Assembly (NCBI RefSeq): GCF_014108865.1
Contig: NZ_CP053928.1
Span: forward strand, 4,774,001-4,838,000
Direction of reading: 5' to 3'
Source: Nocardioides sp. WS12
GTDB taxonomy: Bacteria; Actinomycetota; Actinomycetes; Propionibacteriales; Nocardioidaceae
DNA: 64,000 nt
This document shows, piece by piece, positions 43,347-52,501 of the stretch (positions are counted from its first letter, which is position 1; each line of letters starts with the position of its first letter). Below the pieces are notes generated by a model, which saw only the letters and a program-made list of their open reading frames with translations, did not search any database and was not told where the DNA came from. The translations under genes were made by a program, and so were the position numbers.

Positions 43347-44813
43347 TCAGGCAGTCAGGTCGACGGTGAACGGTGGACCGGTCCGGTCCCGAACCATTTC
43401 GACGGTGACCCCGGGCGCCAGCTCACGCAGGACCAGACCGCCGTCGGCGACATCAAGGACGCACAGGTCGGTGATGATCCGCGAGACCACCTGAACACCG
43501 GTGATCGGCAGGGTGCAGCTCTCGACGACCTTGAAGGTCCCGTCCTTGGCAACGTGCTCCATCAGCACAATCACCTTCTGGGCACCGCCGACGAGATCCA
43601 TGCCGCCGCCCATGCCCTTGACCATCTTGCCCGGGATCATCCAGTTGGCGATGGTGCCGTCCGCAGAGACCTGCATTGCTCCGAGAATGGCAGTGTCGAT
43701 CTTGCCTCCGCGGATCATCCCGAAGCTCGTGGCGGAGTCGAAGATGGACGCGCCTCGACGCAGGGTCACCGTCGCCTTGCCGGCGTCGACCACGTCAGGG
43801 TCCACCTGGTCGGCGTACGGCGCCGGTCCGGTCCCCAGCACGCCGTTCTCTGACTGGAGCACGATCTCGACGTTCTCGGGAACATGCGCCGGGATCAGCG
43901 TCGGCAGCCCGATGCCGAGATTGACGTAGTCGCCATCGGACAGTTCGAGCGCGGCCCGGGCCGCCATCTGGTCGCGGCTCAGGCCAAAGCCTGGTGGCGT
44001 CGCGGAAGCCCCGGCCACGACCTGGTTCCCATCGTCGCTGACAGCCGGGTCCCGGACCACGAGCCGCTCGATCCTCTTCTCCGCCGACTGTTCCGACGTG
44101 AGGGCGAGCACCCGATGGACGTAGATTCCCGGCAAGTGGATCTCGTCCGGGTCCAATTCACCGGGCTCGACGAGAATCTCGACCTCGGCCACCGTGATCC
44201 GCCCGGCCATGGCTGCGAGCGGATTGAAGTTCCGCGCTGACCGGTGGAAGACCAGGTTCCCGTGGCGGTCGCCCTTCCACGCCCGGACCAGGCCGAAGTC
44301 GGTGGCGATGGCCTCCTCGAGGACGAACGTTCGCTCTTTTCCGCGGAAGTCGAACTGCGCCGTGGGTTTGGGCTGGCTCTGTTCGAGAGCCTCACCATCA
44401 GGGCCGAAAAGCCACGGCAGGCCGCCGTCGGCAACCTGGCTGCCGACTCCAGTGGCGGTGTAGAACGCCGGGACGCCGGAGCCACCCGCACGCAACTTCT
44501 CGGCCAGGGTTCCCTGCGGGACGAGCTCGACTTCGAGCTCACCGCCCAGGAACTGGCGTTCGAACTCCTTGTTCTCGCCGACGTATGACGAAACCATCCG
44601 TCGGATCCGGTGCTCGCGAAGCAGCAGGCCGAGGCCCCAGTCGTCGACCCCGCAGTTGTTGGACACGGTGACGAGGTCCCGGACTCCCTTGTCCAGGAGC
44701 CCCGCGATCAGGACGCTCGGGATTCCGCACAGTCCGAAACCTCCGACCGAGAGTCGGGCTCCGTCGCCGATTCCCTCGAGCGCCTCGGCGACACCGCCGA
44801 CCACCTTGTCCAT
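43347..44813 (-). CDS. Family I CoA-transferase, fused A and B subunits
   Basis: A 488-aa 3-oxoacid CoA-transferase. Subunit A is at about 1-245 (VGGFGLCGIP near residue 23). Subunit B is from about 270, with the catalytic glutamate in QSENGVLG and the GMGGGMDLVGGA segment. Separate SctA/SctB-like subunits are more usual in bacteria. It moves CoA between a pathway acid and succinyl-CoA or acetyl-CoA. It lies 36 bp after the lipoyl-domain gene. Confidence 0.92.
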   Translation of the reverse strand: MDKVVGGVAEALEGIGDGARLSVGGFGLCGIPSVLIAGLLDKGVRDLVTVSNNCGVDDWGLGLLLREHRIRRMVSSYVGENKEFERQFLGGELEVELVPQGTLAEKLRAGGSGVPAFYTATGVGSQVADGGLPWLFGPDGEALEQSQPKPTAQFDFRGKERTFVLEEAIATDFGLVRAWKGDRHGNLVFHRSARNFNPLAAMAGRITVAEVEILVEPGELDPDEIHLPGIYVHRVLALTSEQSAEKRIERLVVRDPAVSDDGNQVVAGASATPPGFGLSRDQMAARAALELSDGDYVNLGIGLPTLIPAHVPENVEIVLQSENGVLGTGPAPYADQVDPDVVDAGKATVTLRRGASIFDSATSFGMIRGGKIDTAILGAMQVSADGTIANWMIPGKMVKGMGGGMDLVGGAQKVIVLMEHVAKDGTFKVVESCTLPITGVQVVSRIITDLCVLDVADGGLVLRELAPGVTVEMVRDRTGPPFTVDLTA

Positions 44814-44849
44814 CGCTGTCCAGCCTCCGGCTTCTCGTCGGTTCGACGG

Positions 44850-45071
44850 CTAGTTGAGCTCGCCGACCACGGTGCCGACCTCGTAGTCGCCGGGTTCGAC
44901 CTTGATCGTCAACACACCGGCGGCGGGCGACTCGATCTCGGTCATGGTCTTGTCCGTCTCGAGCACGTAGAGCGCTTCGCCTGCGCCGACGGACGCGCCG
45001 TCGGCGACGAGCCACTCGGCCAACGTGCCCTCGGTCATGGTGACGCCCAGCTGGGGGATGCTCAGTTCCAT
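44850..45071 (-). CDS. Stand-alone lipoyl-domain protein
   Basis: A 73-aa single lipoyl domain covering the whole protein. The lipoyl lysine is K41 in LETDKTMTEI, and the TMTEGTLAEWL start is that of E2 subunits. The EAMKM biotin motif is absent, so lipoylation is favoured over biotinylation. There is no peripheral-subunit-binding domain or acyltransferase core. It follows the E1 beta gene (65-bp gap) and must act as a swinging carrier for it. LipA in the same window could supply the cofactor. Confidence 0.92.
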   Translation of the reverse strand: MELSIPQLGVTMTEGTLAEWLVADGASVGAGEALYVLETDKTMTEIESPAAGVLTIKVEPGDYEVGTVVGELN

Positions 45072-45136
45072 CGTTCGTTTCCTTCTTCAGATAGCGGGCC
45101 GCCGCGCGTGGGCGTCCGTGGATCGTGAGTTGGTGC

Positions 45137-46156
45137 TCAGCTGCACAAGCCGCGTACGGCTTCTTCGATGGCAGCCCTGCTGGGCATGTACGCCGCCTCC
45201 AGAACCGAGGAGAACGGCACCGGGGTGTTGGGCGCAGCGACCCGGCGAACCGGCCCATGCAGCTGCCCGAACAACTCTTCGTTGATCGTTGCGGCCAGTT
45301 CGGCCCCGAATCCGCCCCGGCGAACCGCTTCGTGAACGATGACAGCGCGACGTGTCTTGCTGACCGATGCCAGGATGCGGTCCAGGTCCAGCGGCACCAG
45401 GGTGCGCAGATCCAGGACCTCGGCCTCGATCCCGGACGCGCTGAGCGTCTCGGCAACAGCCAGGCAGTCGTGCACCTGGCGGCCCCAACTGATCAACGTC
45501 ACGTCAGAGCCGGCGCGCGCGATCCTCGCTTCACCGAGCGGAACCCGGTAGTCGCCCTCAGGCACCGCGTCGACGGTGGAGTAGTAGAGGTGATGCATCT
45601 CCACGAAGACGACCGGGTCGTCGTCGAAGATCGAGCTCAGGAGCAGGCCCTTGGCGTCGGCAGCGGTCGAGGGGATCACGACCTTGAGGCCGGGCGTGTG
45701 CGCCAGGACGGCCTCGAGCATGTCGGAGTGCTGCGCGCCGAAACCGCCGCCAGCTCCCGTTGCCGTGCGAACCGTGATGGGAACGTTGGTCTGTCCACCC
45801 GACATGTAGCGAAGCTTGGCCGCGTGGTTGATCAACTGGTCCGAGCAGACCGCCAGGAAGTTCATCAGCATGATCTCGGGCACCGGCCGCATGCCGGTGA
45901 TCGCGGCACCGATGGCCGCGCCCATGATGGCCTGCTCCGAGATCGGCGTCGGGCGCACCCGATCGAGCCCGAACTTGGTGGACAGACCCTTGTGGATGCC
46001 CCACCCGCCGCCCTTGGGGTCCTGGATGTCCTCACCCAACTCGAAGACGGTCTCATCGATCGACATCGCGACGTCGAGCGCTTCAGAGATCGCATCGATC
46101 ATCCGCAGTTGACGGCCGGTGCTCACGTCGTCCTGGGTCTGGCTTTGAATGGTCAT
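45137..46156 (-). CDS. 2-oxoacid dehydrogenase E1 component, beta subunit
   Basis: A 339-aa transketolase-like E1 beta. It opens with a typical AISEALDVAMSIDETVFELGEDI, with PTPISEQAIMGAAIG and the C-terminal HEAVRRGGFGAELA. Together with the alpha subunit it oxidatively decarboxylates a 2-oxoacid and passes the acyl group to a lipoyl domain. The ATGA overlap with the alpha gene (46153-46156) implies equimolar synthesis. Similar E1 pairs serve acetoin or branched-chain oxoacids; the substrate here is unknown. Confidence 0.93.
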   Translation of the reverse strand: MTIQSQTQDDVSTGRQLRMIDAISEALDVAMSIDETVFELGEDIQDPKGGGWGIHKGLSTKFGLDRVRPTPISEQAIMGAAIGAAITGMRPVPEIMLMNFLAVCSDQLINHAAKLRYMSGGQTNVPITVRTATGAGGGFGAQHSDMLEAVLAHTPGLKVVIPSTAADAKGLLLSSIFDDDPVVFVEMHHLYYSTVDAVPEGDYRVPLGEARIARAGSDVTLISWGRQVHDCLAVAETLSASGIEAEVLDLRTLVPLDLDRILASVSKTRRAVIVHEAVRRGGFGAELAATINEELFGQLHGPVRRVAAPNTPVPFSSVLEAAYMPSRAAIEEAVRGLCS

Positions 46157-47160
46157 CGGTTTTCCGTCCCGTAAACGTCGGTGGTCAGCTCGGCGACATC
46201 GGGGAACGGCGCCGCAATCGCGAACTCGAAGGCTTCATCGATCTCGGCCTGCAGGCGCTGTTCGATCTCGACGATCTCGGCCTCGGAAACCTGTCCCGAG
46301 GCGATGAGCGAGGCTCGGAGCCGCAGCACCGGATCGGCTTCGATGGCCGCCGCCAACTCCTCCTTGGGCATGTACTCCATGGAGTCGCCGATCATGTGTC
46401 CGTTGAAGCGGTAGGTCACCGCCTCGATCAGCGTCGGACCTTCGCCAGCACGCGCCGCGTCGACGGCGACGCGCGCCGCCCGGTACATCGCCTCGGCGTC
46501 GTTGCCGTCCACATGGATGGACCGCATCGAGTACGACGCTCCGCGCTTGGCGATCTGGTCGATCGAGGTGCCGTCAGCGAAGGGCGTGTACTCGGAGTAC
46601 AGGTTGTTCTGGCACACGAAGACCACCGGAAGGTTCCACAGCGAAGCCAGGTTGAGCGCCTCGTGGAAGGCGCCGATGTTGGCGGCGCCGTCACCGAAAC
46701 TCACAACGGCGACCTGACCGGTGCCCCTCATCTGGGCCGACAGGCCGACGCCCACAGCGATCGGGATCTGGGAACCGACCACCCCGGTGGTGACGATCAG
46801 GCCGGAGCTGACGTCGGTGAGGTGCATCGGGCCGCCCTTGCCCTTGCAGCTGCCGCTGGCCTTCCCGAAGAACTCTGCGGTCAGCGTGGGCAGCGGTACG
46901 CCCTTGGCGATCTGGTCGTGCACGCCCCGATACATGGTGAGCACGTAGTCATCGGCACCGATGACCGCGTTGATCGCCGACGGGATCAGCTCCTGGCCGC
47001 GGGCCGAGTAGTACATCCCGCTGACCTTTCCGGCGCTCATCGAAGCTCGGTAGGTGTCGTCGTACTGCTTGATCTTCGCGGCCGTCGTGAAGATCTCGAG
47101 CAGGACCTCGGCCCCGACTCCGATCTCGCCATCGGGCTCGGCAGTGATCTGGGTGGTCAT
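46153..47160 (-). CDS. 2-oxoacid dehydrogenase E1 component, alpha subunit
   Basis: A 335-aa thiamine-diphosphate enzyme subunit starting at ATG 47160, which overlaps the ferredoxin stop (ATGA). The ThDP/Mg motif GDGAANIGAFHEALNLASLW ends in NN (VFVCQNNLYSEY). It pairs with the beta subunit downstream. The GMYYSARGQELIPSA segment is typical of acetoin/pyruvate E1 alpha. Confidence 0.93.
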   Translation of the reverse strand: MTTQITAEPDGEIGVGAEVLLEIFTTAAKIKQYDDTYRASMSAGKVSGMYYSARGQELIPSAINAVIGADDYVLTMYRGVHDQIAKGVPLPTLTAEFFGKASGSCKGKGGPMHLTDVSSGLIVTTGVVGSQIPIAVGVGLSAQMRGTGQVAVVSFGDGAANIGAFHEALNLASLWNLPVVFVCQNNLYSEYTPFADGTSIDQIAKRGASYSMRSIHVDGNDAEAMYRAARVAVDAARAGEGPTLIEAVTYRFNGHMIGDSMEYMPKEELAAAIEADPVLRLRASLIASGQVSEAEIVEIEQRLQAEIDEAFEFAIAAPFPDVAELTTDVYGTENR

Positions 47161-47525
47161 GTTGAACTCCTTGTGGTCTCTGGGTCGGCAGGCCGCACCC
47201 CGGGCTTGCGGACGACGACGTCGCCGCTGATTCGCACCTGGCAGGCCAGCCGGAGCCGTTGCGGGTGGACTCGACGTCGGCGCATGGCGAAGTCGGTCAG
47301 CATCGCGCGCTCCGCCTCGGTCTGGGGTGACAGCCGGTCCAGACCGTCGATGACCTCGAGTTGGCACGCGGTGCACTTGCCAACGCCGTAGCAGAGTGTC
47401 GGCCAGTGGAAGTCCTCGCGCCACGCAGCCTCGATCAACGACTCTCCGGCCAGTACGTCGACCACGTGCCCGGCCGGCTCGACCGTCATCGTCCCGGCGA
47501 TGACCTTGCGGCTGTCATTGCGCAA
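47157..47525 (-). CDS. [2Fe-2S] ferredoxin partner of the Rieske oxygenase
   Basis: A 122-aa ferredoxin. The cluster ligands are CYGVGKCTAC (C-x5-C-x2-C) and a final cysteine in LACQV, an adrenodoxin-like spacing. TTG 47525 is proposed as start because it keeps the first beta strand (RKVIAGTMTVEP) and overlaps the Rieske stop by 11 bp; ATG 47489 is an alternative that truncates this strand. It is encoded directly after the oxygenase and before the E1 alpha gene, so it probably delivers electrons to the oxygenase. Confidence 0.85.
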   Translation of the reverse strand: MRNDSRKVIAGTMTVEPAGHVVDVLAGESLIEAAWREDFHWPTLCYGVGKCTACQLEVIDGLDRLSPQTEAERAMLTDFAMRRRRVHPQRLRLACQVRISGDVVVRKPGVRPADPETTRSST

Positions 47526-48918
47526 GGTAGCGGTCGATCTCGTTGTGCATTCCGAAGATCATCGTCTCGAAGCGCGGCGACATGGTGGTCTCGGTGAACG
47601 CACTGCTCCGGTATCCGGCCTGCTGACGCGCAATGTTCTCCACGTCCTGGCGGAGCACGAACGGCAGGTCGGAGACCTGGAGTGGTCCTTCGGCACGCGC
47701 CGGGGCCTGCTCGCCTTCTGCTTCGATCGGGATCTGCAGCGCGAAGACCTCGAACCGGCAGACGTTCGGGTCCGTACCGAGCGGCCGGATCCGGTAGAGC
47801 AGGAGGTTGCCGGTGAAACCGAGGAACACCATGTTCGGGAAGATGAATCCGTATCCGGACGCGTCCGGGTCCGGGGGCGGCAGCGCGATCCCGGCATCCG
47901 CCGCGTAGGCGTAGTACTGCTCGAAGAACGTCGTCACCAGCGCTTCGTCGGGAATGTCCTGGTGCCGCACGCGATCGCTGATGAACTCCTCACGCGCAGT
48001 GATGTACGCGTCGGTGCCCTCGAACATGACCCGGTTCTGCTCGAGGAAGAACTGCCCGAAAGGAATGTCCTTCACCGGCGGGGTGTACCCACCTGGACGC
48101 TCGGCGGCGCCCACGTTGTAGTGGCCGTTGCCCTTCGGGTGGTACGCCAGCTTGTCGGCGTCATAGTCGTCGCCGACCGCGTAGAAGGCGAGCTCGGGGT
48201 GAGCCTGCATCACGTGGTAGGCCTCGATGAACGCCTCGGTGGCGACCTTCCAGTTGGCGTCCAGGTCGATGTACTTCCACCACCGGACCCGCATCTTGTC
48301 CATCCACATCGGCTCGAGGTGGCGGTCCATGTCGCCGAGGAACTCGCCCAGCGACGGTGCCTCGTCGTCGAAGTTGATCCAGACAAAGCCGTGCCGGATC
48401 TCGGACCGGACCTCCTTGAGGTTGATCTTCGACGGGTCGATCGACTCCGCGACGAAGCCGTTGCGGGCGTAGAGGTAGGACTGGGTCCCATCGAGATTCC
48501 AGCGCCAGCCGTGGAACGGGCAGACGATCTGCTTTCCACTGAAGGATCCGCAGTCCACGGCCAGCTGGGTGGCCCGGTGCGGACACACATTGTGGAAGAC
48601 CTTGATGGTGTTCTCGTCCACCCGGACGACCATCACCGACTCTTCGGCGACCTGGAACTCGATGTAGTCACCGGGCATCTGGACGTCCTCGACGCGGGCG
48701 GCCCACATCCAGGTGTGCATCCAGAGCTTGCGGTTCTCGAGCCTGGCGAAGTCCTTGTCGTAGTACCGGTCAGCCGGAATGTGCACCCCGTCGACCATGC
48801 GGAACGGAACGCCCGAGGTGTCGACGCTCGGGTCGGGAAGGAGGGGGATGACCTCCACCTCGGGCAGGTCGACCTCGCCCGCGCCGTGCGCTGCCGGGTT
48901 CTCGATCTGAGTGGTCAC
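47515..48918 (-). CDS. Rieske non-heme iron oxygenase, alpha subunit
   Basis: A 467-aa aromatic-ring-hydroxylating-dioxygenase-type protein. GTG 48918 has AAGGAG five bases upstream. The Rieske cluster is in NVCPHRATQLA and VCPFHGWRW (C-x-H and C-x2-H). The catalytic iron ligands include the HVMQAH pair at about residues 245-250 in EAYHVMQAHPELAFY. No beta-subunit or reductase gene is adjacent; only the ferredoxin follows. It would hydroxylate a ring or remove a substituent. It is the first gene of the leftward 48.9-42.1 kb operon. Confidence 0.93.
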   Translation of the reverse strand: MTTQIENPAAHGAGEVDLPEVEVIPLLPDPSVDTSGVPFRMVDGVHIPADRYYDKDFARLENRKLWMHTWMWAARVEDVQMPGDYIEFQVAEESVMVVRVDENTIKVFHNVCPHRATQLAVDCGSFSGKQIVCPFHGWRWNLDGTQSYLYARNGFVAESIDPSKINLKEVRSEIRHGFVWINFDDEAPSLGEFLGDMDRHLEPMWMDKMRVRWWKYIDLDANWKVATEAFIEAYHVMQAHPELAFYAVGDDYDADKLAYHPKGNGHYNVGAAERPGGYTPPVKDIPFGQFFLEQNRVMFEGTDAYITAREEFISDRVRHQDIPDEALVTTFFEQYYAYAADAGIALPPPDPDASGYGFIFPNMVFLGFTGNLLLYRIRPLGTDPNVCRFEVFALQIPIEAEGEQAPARAEGPLQVSDLPFVLRQDVENIARQQAGYRSSAFTETTMSPRFETMIFGMHNEIDRYLAQ

Positions 48919-49120
48919 TGCATCTCCTTCGTGCCATTCCTGGCGGACGGTCACATTGCCCTCAGCGACCCCGAGTCCATTCCTGAAGTGAATGAAAATG
49001 CAGGTCGCGCAAATGGAAAGTTTCGGCAATATTGCAATGGCGAGAAGTCAATGTCAAGCATTAAATGACATTAGAAGAATGCAATTGAATCTCGCCGTGA
49101 ATTAATTAATGAATATGGCC

Positions 49121-50791
49121 CTAGGAACCGGCGGCCACATGGTCGACCGCCACCATTCCGAAGGTGCAGGTGTGCGCGATGCTCGCTCCCGGCCCCGGGT
49201 AGGTACGGCCCATGACCGTCGCCGCGATGTTGCCGGCGGCGTACAGACCCGGAATCGGCTGACCGCTCTCGTCGAGCACGCGTGCATGCTCGTCAGTGAG
49301 TACCCCACCGAGCGTCGCCACATCGCCGGGCACGTAGGCCACGGCGTAGTACGGCGCCCGCGAGATCGGCGCCAGGCCGTTGTTGCCGCGCTTGAGCGGA
49401 TCACCCTGGTACCGGTTGTAGGCACCCTCGCCGCGAGCGAAGTCCTCGTCACGGCCGTTCGCCACCATCGTGTTCCAGCGCTGAACCGTTGCTGCCAGCC
49501 CCGTCGGATCGACCTTGCAGGCGGCGGCAAGTTCTTCCAGGGTGTCGGCGCGGATGACGAACCCTCCGTCGATCAGCTCCTTCTTGAGCTGCCCCGGCAC
49601 CCTGTCGAAGGTGTACCGGCGCCGGGCCCTGTCGTCGAAGACCGCCCAACTGGGCACGCTTCGCCCGGCAGCATTCCTGGCGAACATGGCTTGCCCGATG
49701 TCCATGTGCGAGCCCGCCTCGTTGGTGAAACGCTCGCCGTCCTGATCGACCAGGATCGCACCGGGACGGGTCTTCACAATGCCCATGCTCGCGGCCTGGA
49801 AGAGCGCCGGAGAACCATCAGGCATCGCCGGGTTGGGTGTCCACAGGGCCTCGTCGAGCTGCGCGGTGGCTGCCCCCAGCTTCATCGCCTGGACGAGCAT
49901 CTCACCGGTGTCCCCGGGGTTCGAATAGGTGAATCCGCCGGGCTGGTGCGGAGCGAACTTGTCACGCATCTCCTGGTTCATTGCATAGCCCCCAGCGGCC
50001 AGCAACACAGCCTTGCGGGCCCGGACCGTGATCCGCTCACCTTCGTGGACGACGACCACGCCGACGACCCGGCCGTCCTCGACGACCAGCTCCTCGACCG
50101 GCGAGTCGGTCCAGATCGGAACACCACGGGCGATCGCGGCCTCCAGCAGCATGCCGATCAGCGCGGCGCCGTGCGACACCAGCGAACGGCCCCGCCACTT
50201 CGACACCTTGGTCCGCCCGACCACCCGGAGCCCGGTGACCATGCCCTTGATGCTCCGGTTCCAGTAGCCGAGGCGCATCAGTTCAGAGGTGGTCGCGACG
50301 ATCCCGATCCCCATCGTGATCCCCGGCCTCAACCGCGGTTCCCAGGCGCCGAGCTGCCTGGTGTCGAAAGGTGTCGGTTCGACCGATCGCCCATCTGCCT
50401 TGCCGCCAGGCGACTCCGAGTAGTAGTCCGGCCACCCGGCGGCGCGCTTGAACCTGACGCCCATCGTCTGCAGGAATTCGACCATCTTCGGGCTGTTCGC
50501 GATGTACGACGCGCGGCGTTCGATCGACGACTGCGGACCGACGTCCCCGACGACCGAACGGAAGTACGCCTGCGCGTCCCCCGACGAGTCCTGGATCCCT
50601 TCCGCCTTCATCAGCGGGTTGTTCGGAACCCACATCCCGCCGCCTGACATGGCGGTTGCGCCTCCGACGTACTCGGTCTTCTCCAGCACGAGCGGCTCGA
50701 GTCCGAGAGTCACGGCGCGGAGTGCCGCGGTGAGGGCTCCGCCGCCACTCCCGACGATGACCACGTCGACCAGGCGATCTTCGCTGCTCAT
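49121..50791 (-). CDS. KstD-like FAD-dependent dehydrogenase, copy 2
   Basis: A 556-aa flavoprotein. It opens DVVIVGSGGGALTAAL, then EKTEYVGGATAMSGGGMWVP, and ends with IPGLYAAGNIAATVMGRTYP, matching the 3-ketosteroid-delta1-dehydrogenase family. The GGGMWVP and PGPGASIA boxes are typical. It introduces a ring double bond in a ketone substrate, possibly steroid- or terpenoid-like. A terminator hairpin lies 54 bp upstream, so it has its own promoter. Confidence 0.92.
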   Translation of the reverse strand: MSSEDRLVDVVIVGSGGGALTAALRAVTLGLEPLVLEKTEYVGGATAMSGGGMWVPNNPLMKAEGIQDSSGDAQAYFRSVVGDVGPQSSIERRASYIANSPKMVEFLQTMGVRFKRAAGWPDYYSESPGGKADGRSVEPTPFDTRQLGAWEPRLRPGITMGIGIVATTSELMRLGYWNRSIKGMVTGLRVVGRTKVSKWRGRSLVSHGAALIGMLLEAAIARGVPIWTDSPVEELVVEDGRVVGVVVVHEGERITVRARKAVLLAAGGYAMNQEMRDKFAPHQPGGFTYSNPGDTGEMLVQAMKLGAATAQLDEALWTPNPAMPDGSPALFQAASMGIVKTRPGAILVDQDGERFTNEAGSHMDIGQAMFARNAAGRSVPSWAVFDDRARRRYTFDRVPGQLKKELIDGGFVIRADTLEELAAACKVDPTGLAATVQRWNTMVANGRDEDFARGEGAYNRYQGDPLKRGNNGLAPISRAPYYAVAYVPGDVATLGGVLTDEHARVLDESGQPIPGLYAAGNIAATVMGRTYPGPGASIAHTCTFGMVAVDHVAAGS

Positions 50792-50844
50792 CGGTCCCTA
50801 CTCCCTTGGTTGGTGTCTACGTTTCGAAAGGTGCGTTGTTCGGC

Positions 50845-50877
50845 GTTGGCGCGGGGCCTCGGGGCTCCCGCGCCAAC
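50845..50877 (-). terminator. Terminator after the ABC substrate-binding protein gene
   Basis: A perfect 11-bp inverted repeat (GTTGGCGCGGG and its complement) with an 11-base loop, 30 bp beyond the stop of the leftward substrate-binding-protein gene. Confidence 0.75.
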
Positions 50878-50907
50878 ACCGCGTTCAGTGCGCGCGGTCG
50901 CGCGTCC

Positions 50908-52284
50908 TCAGCTCTGCGGGACGTGCGGCGCGACGATGGTCTCGCCCTGCTGCTTCCACGCCTTCTTGTCAGCGTCGTAGCGGAACAGCCCGACCTTGTC
51001 GGCGCCGAGCATGTCGCCCTCGCCGTAGGTCACCCCGTAGGTCTGGGCTGAGAACAGGTTCCCTGCCTTCTGGGCCGCTTCGGCATAGGACTCGGTGGTG
51101 ACCTCGGCGTCCTTGTCCATCAAGGCCCCGATCTGGACCATCTGGACGACCGCATCGCAGTGATAGGCGGCACTGAGATCGACATCAATGCCCTTCATCG
51201 CGGGCAGCCCGGCGCCGGTGAAGATCTCGTCACAAAGAGCAGCGCTCTCGCTGCCCTCATAGGTGAGTGCCGTCCCGCTGACGCCGTAGGCCCCGTCAAT
51301 GTTGTCGTTGTTCAACAGGGTCGTGTTCTGGATGGTCGAGGCGAAGTCGCCGATCAGCCAGGCCGGCTGGAAGCCCTGCCGCTGGCCCTGCGCGGAGACG
51401 GTCTTCTCCATCGCCGATCCGGTACCGGCGATCACCTTGGTGACGTTCGCGGCCTTGAACGCCAGCAGCGCCTGGGTCGCGGTCTTGCCCGCCGTCACCG
51501 CGAAGTCGCAGGCGTTCTTGTACTCGACGTAGTCATCGCTGGTGATGCCCAGCTGCTTCAGCAGGGCATACACGCCATTGGGTCCGTCCCAGACCGAGTC
51601 CGGGTCGCAGCCGTTGCGCAGAATGCCCAACTTGCCGGGGATGTCGAAGAAGCCCATCTCGGCGCCGCCACCGATCAGGTCGGTCGCTGCCTGCTCCAGG
51701 GTGGCCGCGCCGCCGGACAGCTTCGGGAACTGCTTCAGGTACTCCGAGTCCGATCCCGGGAACGTGGTGAGCATCGGGGTGTTGTTCTGCTGCACCACAC
51801 AGGACGGGTTGCCGATGAACACGCCCACGTCGACAACGAGGGCGGTCTTCTCCTCCTGGGTCATCTTCAGACAGGCCGCCTGCAGGGCGTTGGGGTCGAC
51901 CGTCGTGACCTTGACGGGGACGGGATCGATCGGGTGTCCGGCAATGCCACCGTGAGCGTTCGCCCAATCGACCAGGGCGTCGATCTGCTCCTCGTCATCA
52001 GTACGGAACGCCAACGGGTAGCCGGCCTGCTTCAGCGCCTCCCAGTCCGTGTAGGGGAAGCCGATCTTGATCGGCGTCCCGGTCGCCTCGGACTCGCCCG
52101 GAAGGGGCTGCGTCTTCGCGGCGGCCGGGTCGGCGACCTTCACGTCACTCGCTGCAACCGTGATCGACTTCGTCGACTTCGGGGACGAGTCCGCGGGATT
52201 GTCTGAATCATCACTACCGCAGGCCGAGGCCAACAATGCCAGACACACAGTGCCGACGAGAAAACTCGGAATCTTGCCGTTCAC
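50908..52284 (-). CDS. Liv-type ABC transporter substrate-binding lipoprotein
   Basis: A 458-aa lipoprotein. The signal ends in a lipobox LLASAC with the lipidated cysteine C22. A linker rich in Ser/Asp follows, then a periplasmic-binding type I fold with GFPYTDWEALK and NAHGGIAGHPI. It binds a substrate for the fused permease encoded 217 bp upstream. Liv-type importers in such islands often take up aromatic or steroid acids rather than amino acids. Confidence 0.9.
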   Translation of the reverse strand: MNGKIPSFLVGTVCLALLASACGSDDSDNPADSSPKSTKSITVAASDVKVADPAAAKTQPLPGESEATGTPIKIGFPYTDWEALKQAGYPLAFRTDDEEQIDALVDWANAHGGIAGHPIDPVPVKVTTVDPNALQAACLKMTQEEKTALVVDVGVFIGNPSCVVQQNNTPMLTTFPGSDSEYLKQFPKLSGGAATLEQAATDLIGGGAEMGFFDIPGKLGILRNGCDPDSVWDGPNGVYALLKQLGITSDDYVEYKNACDFAVTAGKTATQALLAFKAANVTKVIAGTGSAMEKTVSAQGQRQGFQPAWLIGDFASTIQNTTLLNNDNIDGAYGVSGTALTYEGSESAALCDEIFTGAGLPAMKGIDVDLSAAYHCDAVVQMVQIGALMDKDAEVTTESYAEAAQKAGNLFSAQTYGVTYGEGDMLGADKVGLFRYDADKKAWKQQGETIVAPHVPQS

Positions 52285-52323
52285 GCGTACTCCTCAAGGA
52301 TTGATTGGTACTGATACCGAATG

Positions 52324-52440
52324 TCACGAACCTGGTACGAAGCACCAGATCGTTGTTCCGAGAACCACTGCTGCAAGGGCCGCTGTGCCGAATATCTGGA
52401 GCTTCGATACTTCGTTCGCCCAGTCCCGAATGAATCTCAT
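52324..52440 (-). CDS. Candidate 38-aa single-pass membrane mini-protein
   Basis: A short gene in the 217-bp gap between the fused Liv permease and the binding protein, on the same strand. ATG 52440 is preceded by GGGGAG eight bases upstream. The peptide has a charged N-terminus (MRFIRDWANEVSKLQ) and one hydrophobic helix (IFGTAALAAVVLGTTIWCFV), then PGS. This is the usual pattern of small membrane proteins that modify transporters. It is too small for homology to be argued here, and its reality rests on RBS, position and composition. Confidence 0.45.
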   Translation of the reverse strand: MRFIRDWANEVSKLQIFGTAALAAVVLGTTIWCFVPGS

Positions 52441-52501
52441 GTGAGGAACTCCCCTGCAGATTGCTTGTCCTGATCACGTCCGTCGGAGAACGCACGCGTG
52501 C

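Noticed and set aside
44850..45071. Biotin carrier protein for the AccD-AccA fusion
   Set aside because: The modification motif is DKT, as in lipoyl domains, not MKM. It lies next to E1 genes.
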